From assembly GCA_023299965.1 (NCBI GenBank), contig JALZVN010000345.1:1-6188 (forward strand): a DNA stretch of 6,188 nucleotides, in the 5' to 3' direction. Positions 1 to 6,041 of the stretch are shown piece after piece. The notes beneath the pieces were generated by a model. The model was not told the origin of the DNA, did no database searches, and worked only from the letters and a program-made list of their open reading frames with translations. The position numbers and the translations under genes are program-made. This stretch comes from Saprospiraceae bacterium. Its GTDB lineage: Bacteria; Bacteroidota; Bacteroidia; Chitinophagales; Saprospiraceae. The stretch's first letter is position 1. The number at the start of each line of letters is the position of its first letter.

Positions 1-428
1 GCCTGACCTGAAACATAGACTAAGTAAAATTCTCCAGCTGTTCCATTGATATTAATAGTCTCAGTATCTAAAGCGTAATTTGAACTACAAGCTACAGGGG
101 CTGGGAGTCTTGTGCAGTTGGAGGACGCATCCGCAAGGCTAGTAAATGGTCCCCAAGCTACTACGCCTATATTATTCTGACTAGTAAAGCTTAAGTTCAG
201 CACTCCACTGGTCGTTACTTCTACATAATAATACCCATTAACAGAAGGTAATATTGAAGTATTGGTAAAGCAACCATAATCTCCTGGTACCTGATTGATA
301 TTATTTCCTAGGGGAAAATCAAAAGATTGAAGGGTGCATAAGGGTGATGGGTCACTACAAGTAGCGGATTGTCCAATAAGGACATGCGACCAGAGTAAAA
401 GGGAAAAAGCTGTAATCAGAAATCTCAT
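1..428 (-). CDS. Secreted protein with PPC-like N-terminal domain (partial, 3' end outside window)
   Basis: An open frame runs from ATG at 428 leftward off the window: 142 whole codons plus two bases, no stop. The product begins with a classical signal peptide: MRF, a hydrophobic core at residues 4-18 (ITAFSLLLWSHVLI), likely cleavage at G19/Q20. The mature part is cysteine-bearing and beta-rich. A CSDPSPLCT stretch (24-32) is followed by YGC (51-53), an aromatic YYYVEV strand (66-71), WGPF (92-95) and GEFYLVYVS (132-140). This order (Cys-rich start, YGC, Tyr-rich strand, W-GPF, 'GE-Y-L' strand) resembles the N-terminal PPC-like beta-sandwich of large Bacteroidota extracellular proteins, which often end in T9SS or gliding-motility-type C-terminal domains. 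The C-terminus is unseen, so the secretion route beyond Sec is inference. The leader AACAAAATTTATT is A/T-rich with no Shine-Dalgarno, normal for the phylum. A terminator lies between this gene and the large gene upstream, so it probably has its own promoter. Coding status is confident; function is unknown. Confidence 0.85.
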   Translation of the reverse strand, partial: MRFLITAFSLLLWSHVLIGQSATCSDPSPLCTLQSFDFPLGNNINQVPGDYGCFTNTSILPSVNGYYYVEVTTSGVLNLSFTSQNNIGVVAWGPFTSLADASSNCTRLPAPVACSSNYALDTETININGTAGEFYLVYVSGQ

Positions 429-649
429 AATAAATTTTGTTTGCGAATAGGAATAATAAAAACGAGTATGATTCAATAATGGTTGGCGGGTACCTAATCA
501 ACTGAATTTCGGTTCTATTCAGATAAATAGGCATATAAATATAAGAAATATTTAAAAAATCAAGATGAGGAATTATCAGATTTACCCTCATATGACCACG
601 TTATAGCACAATATGGTTGAAATTTGACCAATTATGGATTGGTGTACAT
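429..649 (-). other. Upstream intergenic region of the left gene
   Basis: This 221-base AT-rich stretch lies between the terminator and the start of the left gene and should contain that gene's promoter. Reading the minus strand by eye, I found no clean match to the Bacteroidota -7 box TAnnTTTG paired with a -33 TTG-type box. A 78-codon frame (355-591, minus) crosses it and runs into the left gene in another frame. I consider that frame spurious. Together with 650-774 this makes a 346-base gap without a gene. Confidence 0.5.
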
Positions 650-682
650 AAAAAAACCTCTTCTCGCAAGCGAGAAGAGGTT
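650..682 (-). terminator. Rho-independent terminator of the 1644-residue gene
   Basis: A perfect 12-bp stem pairs 655-666 with 671-682 around the 4-base loop CAAG (plus strand). Its core is CCTCTTCTCG/CGAGAAGAGG. On the minus strand the stem is followed directly by a run of T (complement of the seven A at 650-656, two of them inside the stem), the polarity of an intrinsic terminator for minus-strand transcription. It starts about 90 bases after the stop codon of the large gene. The plus-strand side lacks a comparable T run, so it is mainly unidirectional. It separates the large gene from the left partial gene. Confidence 0.92.
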
Positions 683-713
683 GAACAAATGAACTTTGAG
701 ACCCTTAACTCTC

Positions 714-732
714 TATCAAAAATATTTTGATA
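714..732 (-). other. AT-rich hairpin in the 3' untranslated region of the large gene
   Basis: TATCAAAA (714-721) and TTTTGATA (725-732) form a perfect 8-bp inverted repeat with loop ATA. It lies between the stop codon at 775-777 and the strong terminator. In the transcript it would be a weak hairpin with no following T run beyond its own arm, so it is not convincing as a terminator. It could be a minor 3' stability element or chance in AT-rich DNA. Confidence 0.4.
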
Positions 733-774
733 TCGAATTAAAAATTTGTCTTGAGTGTTTAGTTCTAAGCAAAT

Positions 775-3700
775 TTATTTGATCACAATCATTTTCCTTG
801 TTGCAGTATGTGAAGCAGTTTCTAACTGGTAGTACAATACACCATTTGCATCAAGCTCAGATAAATCTATGTTTATCTCATTGTAACCACGAACAAAATT
901 GTCCTTAATTACTCTAAGCTCTTTACCTGAAACATCCATAATTCTTAGCGTTGCCGCTGAAGCTTGTGGAAGGTTGAATCCAATATTTGTATTCACCTTA
1001 AATGGATTTGGCTGATTCTGGTATAATTCAAATGCAGCAGCATTCAAACTTGCTCCATCTTCAGACAAAATATTTAATTCCACGTTGTATTTTCCTCCTT
1101 CATTATATGCTTCAGCAATAGTATGCTTTGAATTAACTGTAAGCTCTGTAGCAATATCTGTTGCAGTCTTAGCAATGAAGTTAAGTTCAAACAAGTCATT
1201 ATCAGCTACTGCTATCGTGTTGCCAGAGAAAGTATTCCAACTGAAAGTAATGGCTCCTTCGTCTAACATCGTGAATCCAAAGTTAGATCCTTTAAGTTCT
1301 AAAGCACCTTCCTTAAACCCAGCGAACTCTAATCTAGCAGGATCAAATTCTATTGTAAACTGCATAGCAGACATAGAAGTAAAATCCGTCATGTGGAATG
1401 GAATACTAACTTCTTGTCCAGATTCCAACTCTTGATTTTCAATAGCGATAGTCGCAACTGGATCAAAAGATCTTGTATCTACATCTAGTAATCTATTGGC
1501 TACTGATGTGTTGTCTAAATCTCCTAGCTTAACCCCTACGAAGTTCGCAGATACATCTGAAGCTAGGTTGTTAATATCGATAACATGTGGGATGTTCTCT
1601 CCTAAAGGATTTTCTGGATTAGCAAACTGGTAATTAGCATCTACAAACAACCATGACTTCTCAGAAGAAAACTCTTGGATATTAAATAAGATCAACTGTC
1701 TCATTTCAAGTAAATCTCTAATATCTAAAGTACGATCTAAGTTAACATCTGCCGCTAGTATCTTATAAGGACTATCTAGGGTCTGTAGACTTAAGATGTG
1801 TCTAGTCAATAGTACTAAATCAAATGTAGAGATCCCGTTAGTAACATTAATATTCTTAGCAGGTTCTACACTGTAGTCATCGTTCATATCTAAATCAGGG
1901 AACAAGAAAGAACCATCCGTCTGAGTTACATAAGGAGTCATATCTTGTGACGTATTTGCAACTTGTACAGTTACTTCTTCAACGTCCTCATCATTCTCAT
2001 TGAAGATTCTACCAGAGATTTGAGCAGAAGCAGTAGCTGTAGTACCGCAATCATTTTCAGTATCGATTACTTCAACTTCTACCACGCAGAAATCAAAGTT
2101 ACCATTCTCATCTTGTACAAATACCTGAATATCGAAAGTAGTTGGTAAAGCATTTCCGTTACCATCTCTAACTAAGTCATCACAAGTAATAGTAACCTCC
2201 GTTGCAGAAGGTGCTACAGATGGGTTAGGATTAGTTGCTAAAGAAACAGAGACGATAATATCTTCATTATTCGTACAGTTATCAGAAATACTTTCCTGCT
2301 TTATTAAATCTGAAGCCCAAATCTGAACAGATCTTGCATCACCATTCATAATCACTGTGTTCACATTATTACAAAATGGTGTTGGATTCTTTCTATCAGA
2401 AATAGTTATCTCAAACTCACTCGTTGAGGTATTTCCACAACCGTCACTTACAGAAACTTTTGCAGCATGCACCCCTACTGGAAATACTCCAGAGATTGTT
2501 GCATTACTTCCAAACTCATCATTTGTTCCGTTGTTAAAAATATCTACACTCCAAGAATAAGTCAGGTTATCAGAACAATTATCTGTTGCCTCGATGTTTA
2601 CGGCAACGTTGCCAGTACAATCATCATTGAAAGTATCGAAAAATATCGGAGCTGTTGACGTAATTACTGGAGCAGTATTATCAATGATATCGATATTTTG
2701 TGTATATCTAAAATATCCATCACCATCATCTTGAAACTTAAGTGCATCTCCTTCTACAGCGATACCACCAGCAGTTGCAGTTGCTTCATTTACATCTACA
2801 CAAGTATTCTTAATAATATAAGTTCTTGTTATTCTATTACATGCACCAGATTGGATTACAAAAGTTTGGTCTTCTGAGCTTATTCCAACCTCTGCACAAG
2901 TAACTCCTGATATGATAGGCTCACCAACCATATCGATATTTACCATATTCGCACAACCTTCAATAGTCACATCTTCTGGAAAAGTAACGAAGAAGTTAAA
3001 GTCTGGTTCTACAGTTATAGTTTGCGTACAAGTTGTTACTCCATTGCTCGTAAATACAGTAAAGGTTCTTTCGATAAGGCCTTGTCCACAATCAATATCC
3101 CCTGATTCGGCAGTAATATCAGCAAAATTAACTCCACAATTATCTACTGCATATCCGTTATTTCCACTTGGTGTAGTTGTGTTTAATTCTATAAATCCAG
3201 TAACTGATTGATCCGTTGATTCCATACAGTTTACTGTAATATCAGCTGGACAAACAACACTAGGACCAGACTTATCTTCCACACTCACAGTAACTATACA
3301 AGTATTTTCATTACCAGCTTCATCTGTTACTCTTAGCATCACCATTACTTGTTGACCAGCATCTGCACAGTCCACATCTAGGCAAGAAGAAAAATCATCA
3401 TCTCTATCCATTCTTTTGATCATTCTAGTAGCGATACCACAGTTATCAGAACTTCCACTATCTAAATTATCAGCACAAATTGATGCCGCTCCGTTAGTAG
3501 CATTTGTCAAAGAAACTGTTGTGAATTGATCACAAATTGCTACTGGCGCAGTGTTATCTCTAATGTCATAAAATACAGAACAAGGTTCAGAGATGTTTCC
3601 ACAAGCATCCGTAGCAACAAAATCAACTCGATAATCTCTAAATTCTAAAGCAATATTATTTGATAAATCTTGAACTTGAGTTACTAAAATATACCCCGTA

Positions 3701-5709
3701 CCAGATTGACCTGAAGTGAAAATATTTGCTGAAAAAGTCAAAGGAGAACTACAAAAATCTGTTGCTGTTGGAGGAGTCAACAATCCTTCAAATCCACAAG
3801 CAGCACTTGCAGAAGCAGTCGTATTTAAAACGAATGGATTCTCAAAGCTACCACCTTCCGCTGTCTCAGCTACACAATCAAATTCAGGAGCAGTAGTATC
3901 CTCTATCACAATAATCTGTCTGAAGTTTTCAAGACCGGTAACAAAACTACCATCACACCAATCAATTACTGTAAACTCACGGATGTACTTTTCAGTCATA
4001 CCACAAGTTTCTGAAAGTAATTCATCAGTTGAACTTACATTAAATTTACAAACACCATTATTAGTATCTGTAATAGGAAGAAATTGAGGATTATTATTAT
4101 CATCCAAAGGAGTAAACTCAAGATCATTGTCTGCAGAAGTATCGGCAGCTGCATCAAATTTTACGTTTACATAATGCGGTACATTCTGCGGATCTAATGC
4201 TGCTAATGTCTCTTGGTCAATAGATGAACCACATTCTATAGTTACAGATGTGCGCGGTTGGTTTACAGTAGATGGTCTCCATATATAAATAAATTGTGGA
4301 CATGCATCGCTAGATAGTCCATTAACATCACTAGCGCTATACAAGTTAACAATCACTCTGTCCACTACAAATTTGGGTCTCATATCAGTCACAGCATCAA
4401 TTGGCGCTGTGAAATCTATCACTGCTTGATCAGTAGGATCTGGTGCTGGAATAGTTAAACTTGAACTTACCGTAAATGGAAAACTCAAATCTCCACAGTC
4501 TCCAAAATTAAGAGTCACTAGGTTTATAGAATTCTCATCGATACCAGAACAGTCATCAAAAACAGGTGTTCCAGAATCAAATGATTCTCCACAACTTATA
4601 TTAATTTGATTATTTTCGATAGAACAAGTTGGTCCAGACTTATCTTCAGCATTGATGAATCCCCAGCAGAAATTTCCTGAAGCAGTATTCGCCATATCTG
4701 GAGTATACATAATTTGTACTTCGTACAAACCTGGCTCTGTGATAATATCATCTGTCTGTCCTAATATATTTACCGTATACTGAGAATCGTCTGCACATTC
4801 AGCCTCCAACAACATACTTGGAGTTACTTGCAATTCGCAGAATCTACTCAATGTAACGTTTACTACATCATCGCAAGCCAAAATAGGCTCAATGATGATT
4901 ACCTGCTCACAAGTAGTTGCAACACCTGCACAATCTTCTACTGTAAAAGTAATAGTGTGCGTGCCAGTAGGTGCGCCAGCTGCAACAGCAATAGACCCAT
5001 CTATATTACGGCTTGTAAACGGCATTAATTCAGCATTTGACATCGGCGCTATCACATTGCCTTCACAAGATCCTGATACAGTAGGAAGATCTACCGTAAA
5101 AGCATTTGCAGAACAACCGCTATAAGTAGCTGCTATAAATCTTGGGTCATTGCACATTATGCTACACCCTTCACAAGCTACTGTGATTTCAATATCGTTC
5201 CAGTTGCTTCCACACTGATGATCAAAAGTAGCTAAGTATATTAGGGCATCCTCGTTCATACAATCATCCAATGCAGTGTAAGAAACACTGGTACAGTTAG
5301 AAACTGGGTTTCCAGTAGATTCTAAGAAAACACCTACACCAGAAATATCATTCCATAAATCGGCATGAGGAAATTGGTTGCCATTTGGTGGTGTACCATC
5401 ATAACAAATCGTGAAAGTGTAATTGTTAGCAGGATTAATCGTCAACTCAAATACATCACCTGATTGTCCGGAGATGCTCTGAGTAGTAGAACAAGTTGAA
5501 ATATTTTCCATTTGCGTTGCCGCTATCGGCAAATCACAAGTTTGTGCTACGATCCCCACTTGACTAACAAAAAGGAATAATAGCATCAAAGTAAATTTCT
5601 CAGTCCAAGTCGAATTGCCTCTACTTGGAGGATTGTCTGAGTAAGCTTTTGAAGTAGTAGTCCCTGTTTGCTTTGAAAAGGGAGCTGTAACGTGCTTCAT
5701 AATGTTCAT
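775..5709 (-). CDS. Giant multidomain T9SS-exported surface protein with HYR-like modules, dockerin and cohesin
   Basis: This intact 1644-residue gene starts with ATG at 5709 and ends with TAA at 775-777. Order of parts: signal peptide (about 1-55), N-terminal beta-sandwich-like domain (57-181), HYR/Ig-like modules (182-1215), carboxypeptidase-regulatory-like domain (1228-1287), dockerin-like domain (1286-1402), cohesin-like domain (1419-1548), linker, and T9SS type A sorting domain (1560-1644). The chain is rich in Asp, Asn, Thr, Ser and Cys and poor in Lys through the modules, as expected for a secreted acidic protein with many disulphides or calcium sites. By family knowledge it would cross the inner membrane by Sec and the outer membrane by T9SS, and be anchored or released after removal of the C-terminal domain. 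A role in adhesion, matrix or scaffolding is inference; no catalytic motif was recognised. ATG at 5700 (residue 4, then K-H) is an equally plausible start. There is no Shine-Dalgarno; the leader is A/T-rich. A strong terminator follows, and the gene appears monocistronic. No frameshift was seen. Confidence 0.96.
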   Translation of the reverse strand: MNIMKHVTAPFSKQTGTTTSKAYSDNPPSRGNSTWTEKFTLMLLFLFVSQVGIVAQTCDLPIAATQMENISTCSTTQSISGQSGDVFELTINPANNYTFTICYDGTPPNGNQFPHADLWNDISGVGVFLESTGNPVSNCTSVSYTALDDCMNEDALIYLATFDHQCGSNWNDIEITVACEGCSIMCNDPRFIAATYSGCSANAFTVDLPTVSGSCEGNVIAPMSNAELMPFTSRNIDGSIAVAAGAPTGTHTITFTVEDCAGVATTCEQVIIIEPILACDDVVNVTLSRFCELQVTPSMLLEAECADDSQYTVNILGQTDDIITEPGLYEVQIMYTPDMANTASGNFCWGFINAEDKSGPTCSIENNQINISCGESFDSGTPVFDDCSGIDENSINLVTLNFGDCGDLSFPFTVSSSLTIPAPDPTDQAVIDFTAPIDAVTDMRPKFVVDRVIVNLYSASDVNGLSSDACPQFIYIWRPSTVNQPRTSVTIECGSSIDQETLAALDPQNVPHYVNVKFDAAADTSADNDLEFTPLDDNNNPQFLPITDTNNGVCKFNVSSTDELLSETCGMTEKYIREFTVIDWCDGSFVTGLENFRQIIVIEDTTAPEFDCVAETAEGGSFENPFVLNTTASASAACGFEGLLTPPTATDFCSSPLTFSANIFTSGQSGTGYILVTQVQDLSNNIALEFRDYRVDFVATDACGNISEPCSVFYDIRDNTAPVAICDQFTTVSLTNATNGAASICADNLDSGSSDNCGIATRMIKRMDRDDDFSSCLDVDCADAGQQVMVMLRVTDEAGNENTCIVTVSVEDKSGPSVVCPADITVNCMESTDQSVTGFIELNTTTPSGNNGYAVDNCGVNFADITAESGDIDCGQGLIERTFTVFTSNGVTTCTQTITVEPDFNFFVTFPEDVTIEGCANMVNIDMVGEPIISGVTCAEVGISSEDQTFVIQSGACNRITRTYIIKNTCVDVNEATATAGGIAVEGDALKFQDDGDGYFRYTQNIDIIDNTAPVITSTAPIFFDTFNDDCTGNVAVNIEATDNCSDNLTYSWSVDIFNNGTNDEFGSNATISGVFPVGVHAAKVSVSDGCGNTSTSEFEITISDRKNPTPFCNNVNTVIMNGDARSVQIWASDLIKQESISDNCTNNEDIIVSVSLATNPNPSVAPSATEVTITCDDLVRDGNGNALPTTFDIQVFVQDENGNFDFCVVEVEVIDTENDCGTTATASAQISGRIFNENDEDVEEVTVQVANTSQDMTPYVTQTDGSFLFPDLDMNDDYSVEPAKNINVTNGISTFDLVLLTRHILSLQTLDSPYKILAADVNLDRTLDIRDLLEMRQLILFNIQEFSSEKSWLFVDANYQFANPENPLGENIPHVIDINNLASDVSANFVGVKLGDLDNTSVANRLLDVDTRSFDPVATIAIENQELESGQEVSIPFHMTDFTSMSAMQFTIEFDPARLEFAGFKEGALELKGSNFGFTMLDEGAITFSWNTFSGNTIAVADNDLFELNFIAKTATDIATELTVNSKHTIAEAYNEGGKYNVELNILSEDGASLNAAAFELYQNQPNPFKVNTNIGFNLPQASAATLRIMDVSGKELRVIKDNFVRGYNEINIDLSELDANGVLYYQLETASHTATRKMIVIK
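778..1032 (-). other. T9SS type A C-terminal sorting domain (residues 1560-1644)
   Basis: The last 85 residues open with FELYQNQPNPF, the hallmark 'LYQNxPNPF' of the Por secretion system sorting domain (TIGR04183-type). An IGFNLP strand, the LRIMDVSGKEL strand ('v.D..Gk.v'), a GYNEINIDLSEL segment, GVLYYQLE ('G.Y...l') and a terminal TRKMIVIK ('..kk.v.i.') follow. All the usual blocks are present and in order to the last residue, so the export signal looks intact. By family knowledge it is recognised by the T9SS outer-membrane machinery and cleaved by the sortase-like PorU. Confidence 0.95.
1066..1455 (-). other. Cohesin-like domain (residues 1419-1548)
   Basis: The segment matches the cohesin pattern. 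An opening strand ATIAI is followed by 'SGQEVSIPF' (the G-x-x-V-x-[IV]-P step), then 'MSAMQFTIEFDPARLEF' (the 'gfqf.i.yDp..Le' core). Late strands GAITFSWNTFSG and DNDLFELNFIA complete the sandwich. Such domains bind dockerins in cellulosomes. In Bacteroidota they also occur in non-cellulosomal surface proteins, often immediately before the sorting domain. Whether it binds a dockerin here is not known. Confidence 0.8.
1504..1854 (-). other. Dockerin type I-like calcium-binding domain (residues 1286-1402)
   Basis: Two F-hand-like loops start 35 residues apart. The second, at 1321-1332, has the full acidic pattern (D1321, N1323, D1325, D1329, D1332), followed by the helix LLEMRQLIL. The first, at 1286-1297, is degenerate: N1286, N1288, T1290 and S1294 with D1297, followed by LVLLTRHILSL. 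Downstream, 'SWLFVDANYQF' and 'NFVGVKLGDLDNT' complete an extended module that I recognise from Saprospiraceae-type secreted proteins. Calcium binding is expected for loop 2 and uncertain for loop 1. It sits between the regulatory-like domain and the cohesin-like domain. Confidence 0.85.
1849..2028 (-). other. Carboxypeptidase regulatory-like beta-sandwich (residues 1228-1287)
   Basis: SAQISGRIFNENDEDVEEVTVQ, interrupted only by acidic residues, matches the 'v.G.v.d..g..v..v.V.v' start of carboxypeptidase-regulatory-like domains. 'TQTDGSFLFPDLDMNDDYSVEPAKN' matches their 'T..dG.f.f..l..g..Y.v.p.k' end. It probably acts as a structural spacer leading into the dockerin; in this architecture the two are typically contiguous. 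The end overlaps the first dockerin loop by two residues in my assignment. Confidence 0.75.
2029..5166 (-). repeat. Array of divergent HYR/Ig-like modules (residues 182-1227)
   Basis: Six copies of a module-boundary motif of the type [ESRI]-D-[KTNR]-[STK]-[GAN]-P are spread through this part: EDKSGP (355-360), EDTTAP (603-608), RDNTAP (717-722), EDKSGP (811-816), IDNTAP (1009-1014), SDRKNP (1104-1109). Several are preceded by a 'V.D..GN...C...V.V' strand pair, as at DACGN (701), DEAGN (796), DGCGN (1089) and DENGN (1200). Inside modules a D-[ND]-C or similar motif recurs: DDCSG (385), SDNCG (754), VDNCG (855), TDNCS (1042), SDNCT (1142). This is the layout of HYR/bacterial Ig-like repeats common in Bacteroidota adhesins. 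Copies are strongly divergent, with spacings from about 95 to 248 residues, so the longer intervals probably hold additional or degenerate modules. Confidence 0.8.
5167..5541 (-). other. N-terminal beta-rich domain of the large protein (residues 57-181)
   Basis: This segment starts right after the signal peptide and ends at VACEGC. It carries several cysteines (58, 73, 102, 139, 150, 166, 179, 182) and strand-like stretches such as DVFELTINP, YTFTICYDG, VGVFLES and ALIYLATFD. The overall plan resembles a PPC-like sandwich ('y.f..c......D..i.v......c......dc.....y......'). The assignment is by pattern only. A similar module opens the neighbouring left gene, so both proteins may share an N-terminal type. 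Confidence 0.45.
5545..5709 (-). other. Signal peptide with unusually long N-region (residues 1-55)
   Basis: The hydrophobic core is residues 39-54 (FTLMLLFLFVSQVGIV), with A55/Q56 as the likely signal peptidase I site. It is preceded by about 38 polar residues rich in Ser, Thr, Lys and Pro, whereas standard N-regions have fewer than ten. No ATG between residue 4 and residue 42 would give a shorter, conventional N-region: the next Met lies inside the hydrophobic core. A non-ATG start cannot be excluded. Confidence 0.75.
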
Positions 5710-5785
5710 AATTTTAGTGATATAAATAATTTATGTTTTCAATTTTATACCCATATGAAGCGTATACACATTACTCGACCAGGCC

Positions 5786-5806
5786 AAAAAGTTGCGTTAA
5801 CTTTTT
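5786..5806. other. AT-rich inverted repeat AAAAAGTT/AACTTTTT
   Basis: AAAAAGTT (5786-5793) and AACTTTTT (5799-5806) form a perfect 8-bp stem with the 5-base loop GCGTT. It lies about 80 bases upstream of the large gene's start. On either strand it would be a hairpin whose descending arm ends in five T, weakly terminator-like in both directions. It could alternatively be a protein-binding site. There is no extra T run outside the stem. Confidence 0.45.
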
Positions 5807-5819
5807 CAGCTATACATCT

Positions 5820-5879
5820 AAGTGCACTTGTATAGGCTGTCGCAAATAGCAATAGCGCTATACACAGTAGTGTACTACT
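5820..5879. other. Palindrome cluster able to form a bulged 15-bp stem
   Basis: Three self-complementary units lie within 60 bases: AAGTGCACTT (5820-5829), ATAGCGCTAT (5852-5861) and AGTAGT-GT-ACTACT (5866-5879). They also fit one larger fold: 5829-5835 (TGTATAG) pairs with 5858-5864 (CTATACA), and 5821-5828 (AGTGCACT) pairs with 5869-5876 (AGTGTACT). This gives 15 bp with one G-T wobble, a 4-base bulge at 5865-5868 and a 22-base loop. On the minus strand the wobble becomes a C-A mismatch, so an RNA fold would be slightly better from the plus strand. Function is unknown; a structured leader, a repeat-type element or an operator are all possible. Confidence 0.55.
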
Positions 5880-6041
5880 ACATGTTATCTGAAAGAAAGA
5901 AGTCTTGGATACCTAAACGGCATTAGTGAAGCTGCAGAAGCTCATCACATCCAATACTGATAATATCCCAATCAGATAAGGGTTTATATAGGTCGGTTTA
6001 TGAAATGAAACTATTTCAGAATATAAAATAGTTCGAGGCAG

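Larger units (their letters stand above)
5710..6041. other. Non-coding region upstream of the large gene
   Basis: About 330 bases carry no convincing gene on either strand. The 50 bases next to the large gene are very A/T-rich, fitting a promoter or leader for minus-strand transcription. I found only a five-of-six match to TAnnTTTG (TAAAATTG, minus strand, about 5742-5749) with no -33 partner at usual spacing, so I do not call a promoter. The segment 5786-5879 is rich in inverted repeats (listed separately). A further 8-bp stem, AACTATTT (6009-6016) with AAATAGTT (6026-6033), lies farther right. No tRNA, insertion sequence end or attachment site was recognised. Confidence 0.5.

Noticed and set aside
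355..591. 78-codon minus-strand frame starting MRVNLIIPHLDF
   Set aside because: It covers the promoter and start of the left partial gene in a different frame. The product is Ile/Tyr/Phe-rich as expected from translated AT-rich non-coding DNA, and the left gene has a far better signal-peptide start.
1085..5125. Eight plus-strand frames of 61-123 codons antisense to the large gene
   Set aside because: All lie inside the well-supported 1644-residue gene. Their Ser/Val/Thr-rich translations are what the complement of a biased coding strand gives, and none shows a domain or start signal.
2029..5166. Possible CRISPR or DNA-level tandem repeat array in the module region
   Set aside because: The repetition exists at protein level only. 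Module DNA is divergent, with no regular identical repeats or spacers.
5742..5749. TAAAATTG on the minus strand as a Bacteroidota -7 promoter box
   Set aside because: One mismatch to TAnnTTTG, and the nearest TTTG-type box upstream is about 37 bases away instead of roughly 19-21. AT-rich DNA yields such matches by chance.
6005..6031. Short frame MKLFQNIK and continuation after its stop
   Set aside because: Only eight codons before TAG. The following segment in that frame is broken by more stops, and no sequence error is suggested elsewhere.
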